Positions 13,473 through 15,465 of a stretch of 15,465 bases of DNA are shown in pieces. The position numbers and the translations under genes are program-made. Within the stretch, counting starts at the first letter, position 1; each line of letters opens with the position of its first letter. The stretch is taken from NCBI GenBank assembly GCA_002327765.1, contig DCUH01000137.1, forward strand, positions 21,881 through 37,345, written 5' to 3'. This DNA comes from a bacterium UBA2219 (GTDB taxonomy: Bacteria > Desulfobacterota > Deferrimicrobia > Deferrimicrobiales > Deferrimicrobiaceae). The notes under the pieces were generated by a model. The model had not been told where the DNA came from and ran no database searches. It saw only the letters and a program-made list of their open reading frames with translations.

Positions 13473-15029
13473 CTACTTCACCCCGACGGTGAAGGAAACG
13501 GAAAAAGAGGTGCCCGTGGGCATGGTTCCGGTGGTCGTCCAGCGGATATGGGTCACGCAGTAGTCGTACCCGGAAGGGGCCGAGCAGCCGCCCGACGCCG
13601 GCGAGTAGCTCCACGCGGCGGCGGAATCATTGGAATAGACGGCCGTCCCGGACAGTGTGGACGTCCCTGCGGAGAACGAGGCGCTGCCCACCTTGAACCC
13701 GGTGTTCGCCGGGACGGGATCGGTCAGCACGACCGTCGACGCGTCGGTCAGCCCGCTGCCGTTCGTCGCGCCGATCGTGTAGACGATGTCCTGCCCGGGA
13801 GCGACGGTCGCCCGGTCGGCGCTCTTCGCCAGGGTGAGGCTCGCGGAGGCGGACGCGGTCGTCGCCTTCACCTGGTCCGTCTTCGTGCCATCCCCCGAAG
13901 AGGCGGCCGTCACCGATACGACGCAGGCGGAGGCGGAGCCGTTGATGGAGGCGGCCGGCGTGACGTTCAGGGTCCACGTCTTTCCGGCGCCCGGCGCCAG
14001 GCCGGAAATCGAGTATCCCGATCCCGTCACCGCGCCCGTCCGGTCGGTCGACGTGTCGTCGATGTACCGGATCGTGTAATCCGAGCAGTTCGACGCGGAG
14101 GCCTGGGTAACGAGGAGAGTGTCCGTGTCCGCGGAGTCGTTCTCGAACAGGATGTCGTACGACGCCGCGGAGCCGCTCACGATGCCCTGCGACTTGGCCT
14201 GCGTCGAGGCCGTCGCCTCGTAGACGTCGTTGTAGTAGTACGAGCCGGTCCCCTCTGAGGAGAGCTTGATCTGCGCGTCCGGCCGGTATGCCGCGGACGC
14301 GGCGCCTATCGACAGGGCGGCATAGGCCCAGATGTAGTCCGATGTCGGGAAGCTCCAGGTCATGGTGACGGACGACTCCCCCGCCTCGGTGCTCGCCCCG
14401 CCGACGATGGACTGCGCGGAGACCTTCCGGTTCCAGACGGAGGTCTGGCCCGCCCCGACGGAGGCGCTGTACGACTCGAGCTCGTCGTCGTTGATAGCGA
14501 TCGCGTCGAACACGAGATCGCCGCTGGCGCTGGACACGGTGAGCGACGGGGTCTGGCCGTCGCCCCGCCTGCCCGCCGCGGAGGTAAATCCCGACCAGGG
14601 CGTGGCCTGGTCCACCCCCGTGTAGGAGGCCGACCCCCCGACCATCCATTCGCTGCTCCCCCCGCTGATGGTCGCGTAGACGTCGGCTGTGCCGCTGGCG
14701 GGGCTCTTCAGCCCCCAGATCTCCACCGTGGTGGCGTTTCCCTGCCGCCTGCCGATATAGGTAAGGGCGGTCCCCGCGGCGCCGCCCCATTTCACCGTGC
14801 CGACGGTGCGGCTGGGATTGTCGATCGCGATGCCGACCAGCAGGAGCCGGTCGGATCCGACGCCCACGGTATGGGACCAGCTGAGCGCGGACGTCTGTCC
14901 GGAAGCGCTGTTCGCGTGGTCGAGCGCGATGGCCGCTTCCGCGGTCCCGCGCGCCGCGGACAACAGGAGCAGCGCTGCCGCCAGGGCCGCGGCGAATCCC
15001 GCCCGGAGGGTCTCCGGGGCGCGACTCAC
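13473..15029 (-). CDS. Secreted surface protein with C-terminal DUF11 domain, 518 aa
   Basis: I place the start at GTG 15029, which overlaps the stop of the upstream receiver gene as GTGA and has GGAG 8 bases upstream. An in-frame ATG at 15167 would add 46 unconserved residues before the signal peptide. The signal peptide is about 1-32 (LRAGFAAALAAALLLLSAARGTAEA). About 33-245 is a beta-rich domain of a type seen in surface proteins (GSDRLLLVGIAIDN, VEIWGLKSPASGTADVYATISG, YTGVDQATPW, GDLVFDAIAIND, WAYAALSIGAA). About 248-395 is a second module (YRPDAQIKLSSEGTG ... SYDILFEND) with C315 and C369. About 396-518 is DUF11 (LTLAKSADRATVAPGQDIVYTIGATNGSG, LTDPVPANTGFKVGSASF) with C482 and C491. Low charge and Ser/Thr/Gly/Ala richness fit an extracellular role. 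Function is not known, and no catalytic motif is seen. Confidence 0.87.
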   Translation of the reverse strand: MSRAPETLRAGFAAALAAALLLLSAARGTAEAAIALDHANSASGQTSALSWSHTVGVGSDRLLLVGIAIDNPSRTVGTVKWGGAAGTALTYIGRRQGNATTVEIWGLKSPASGTADVYATISGGSSEWMVGGSASYTGVDQATPWSGFTSAAGRRGDGQTPSLTVSSASGDLVFDAIAINDDELESYSASVGAGQTSVWNRKVSAQSIVGGASTEAGESSVTMTWSFPTSDYIWAYAALSIGAASAAYRPDAQIKLSSEGTGSYYYNDVYEATASTQAKSQGIVSGSAASYDILFENDSADTDTLLVTQASASNCSDYTIRYIDDTSTDRTGAVTGSGYSISGLAPGAGKTWTLNVTPAASINGSASACVVSVTAASSGDGTKTDQVKATTASASASLTLAKSADRATVAPGQDIVYTIGATNGSGLTDASTVVLTDPVPANTGFKVGSASFSAGTSTLSGTAVYSNDSAAAWSYSPASGGCSAPSGYDYCVTHIRWTTTGTMPTGTSFSVSFTVGVK

Positions 15030-15465
15030 GCGAAATGCTCCGCCGCCGGGGCGCCCGAGAGGGCCTTGCCCACCGCTTCCTGGAACTTCGCCATGGTAAA
15101 GGGCTTCTGCATGACGAAGCGGACCCCCGACTCCCGGATCCTGGGCTCGCCCTGCTGGATTGCCCATCCGCTGACGAGTATGACGGGAACGTCGGGGCGC
15201 CGCTTCCTCACGCCCTCCGCCACCTCCCAGCCCGTCAGGCCCGGCATGCTCAGGTCCGTGACGACGAGGTCGACCGGCTCCCGGTCGACCACGGCGAGCG
15301 CCTCGCGCCCGTTCGCCGCCTGGATCACCTTGTGCCCCAGCGGCTCGAGGTATCCCTCGAACAGCTCCCGGTTGAGGTCGCTGTCGTCCACGATGAGCAC
15401 CATGGCGGGGCCCGCGCCCGCCGCTTCCGCCGGGCGCCCGTCCCCCCTCTCCGCTTGCGGCGGGG
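15026..15465 (-). CDS. Receiver domain: response regulator or C-terminus of a hybrid sensor kinase (cut by the window edge)
   Basis: From M at 15403 the frame gives 125 residues forming one complete receiver domain: acidic pair D6/D7 (LIVDDS), phospho-acceptor D50 (VVTDLSMPG), S78 (LVSGW) in the T/S switch position and K100 (MQKPF), with a short tail AAEHFA. That is enough for a stand-alone CheY-like regulator. However, the frame has no stop between 15403 and the right edge, the upstream residues read as a Pro/Ala/Gly-rich linker (RPAEAAGAGPA), and no Shine-Dalgarno precedes ATG 15403. It is therefore more likely the C-terminal receiver of a longer, possibly hybrid-kinase protein, and I extend the feature to the edge. 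Its stop overlaps the GTG start of the 518-aa surface protein, tying a phosphorelay protein to that gene. Confidence 0.75.
   Translation of the reverse strand, partial: PPQAERGDGRPAEAAGAGPAMVLIVDDSDLNRELFEGYLEPLGHKVIQAANGREALAVVDREPVDLVVTDLSMPGLTGWEVAEGVRKRRPDVPVILVSGWAIQQGEPRIRESGVRFVMQKPFTMAKFQEAVGKALSGAPAAEHFA

Noticed and set aside
15030..15167. ATG start at 15167 for the 518-aa surface protein.
   Set aside because: It would put 46 unconserved residues ahead of the signal peptide and lie deep inside the receiver gene. GTG 15029 overlaps the receiver stop and is preceded by GGAG.
1..15465. CRISPR arrays, insertion sequences, transposase or integrase genes.
   Set aside because: No regularly spaced repeats, terminal inverted repeats or recombinase-like proteins were seen on either strand.

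Overview
The window is very GC-rich and densely packed with genes. Almost all genes lie on the minus strand, so transcription runs from the right edge to the left. The rph-rdgB pair next to what looks like a proline tRNA, the OmpA-type peptidoglycan-binding domain, the predicted outer-membrane beta-barrel and the Sec signal peptides all point to a diderm, Gram-negative bacterium. By gene style and GC content I would guess a deltaproteobacterial (Desulfuromonadia/Geobacter-like or Deferrimicrobia-like) lineage. That placement is inference and no database was consulted.

Left end (1-1655). The 5' part of a tRNA, probably tRNA-Pro, enters on the minus strand at 1-27. A probable 37-residue single-span membrane protein with a strong ribosome binding site reads on the plus strand (178-291). 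It converges on rdgB (nucleoside triphosphate pyrophosphatase) and rph (RNase PH), which are translationally coupled housekeeping genes. A long inverted repeat at 303-340 separates the converging units and overlaps the last codons of rdgB.

Middle and right (1722-15465). One accessory locus reads right to left: the receiver domain of a response regulator or hybrid kinase (running off the right edge); a 518-residue secreted DUF11 protein; a 238-base AT-rich gap with a sigma-28 (FliA)-like promoter and a strongly folded leader; a 173-residue secreted DUF11 protein; a 336-residue secreted DUF11 protein; a 1904-residue outer-membrane chimera (two DUF11 domains, an SdrD_B/Cna-B-like domain, Ig-like modules, a long beta-barrel-like region, an internal OmpA domain and a terminal Ig-like module); a membrane-anchored FecR-domain protein; a sensor histidine kinase; and a receiver-GGDEF diguanylate cyclase. 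Several junctions overlap by 4 to 8 bases, so from 13234 down to 1722 this is probably one operon.

How the parts may work together (inference). The DUF11 proteins look like cell-surface or extracellular structural proteins. The giant protein looks like their outer-membrane station, tied to peptidoglycan by its OmpA domain. The FecR-like protein reaches into the periplasm from the inner membrane and ends in the same kind of Ig-like module as the giant protein. The kinase and cyclase would couple an envelope or extracellular signal to cyclic-di-GMP. I do not recognise this combination as a named system. The strongest candidate for something undescribed is this six- to eight-gene locus, read as a cyclic-di-GMP-linked envelope or appendage system that may be under motility-sigma control.
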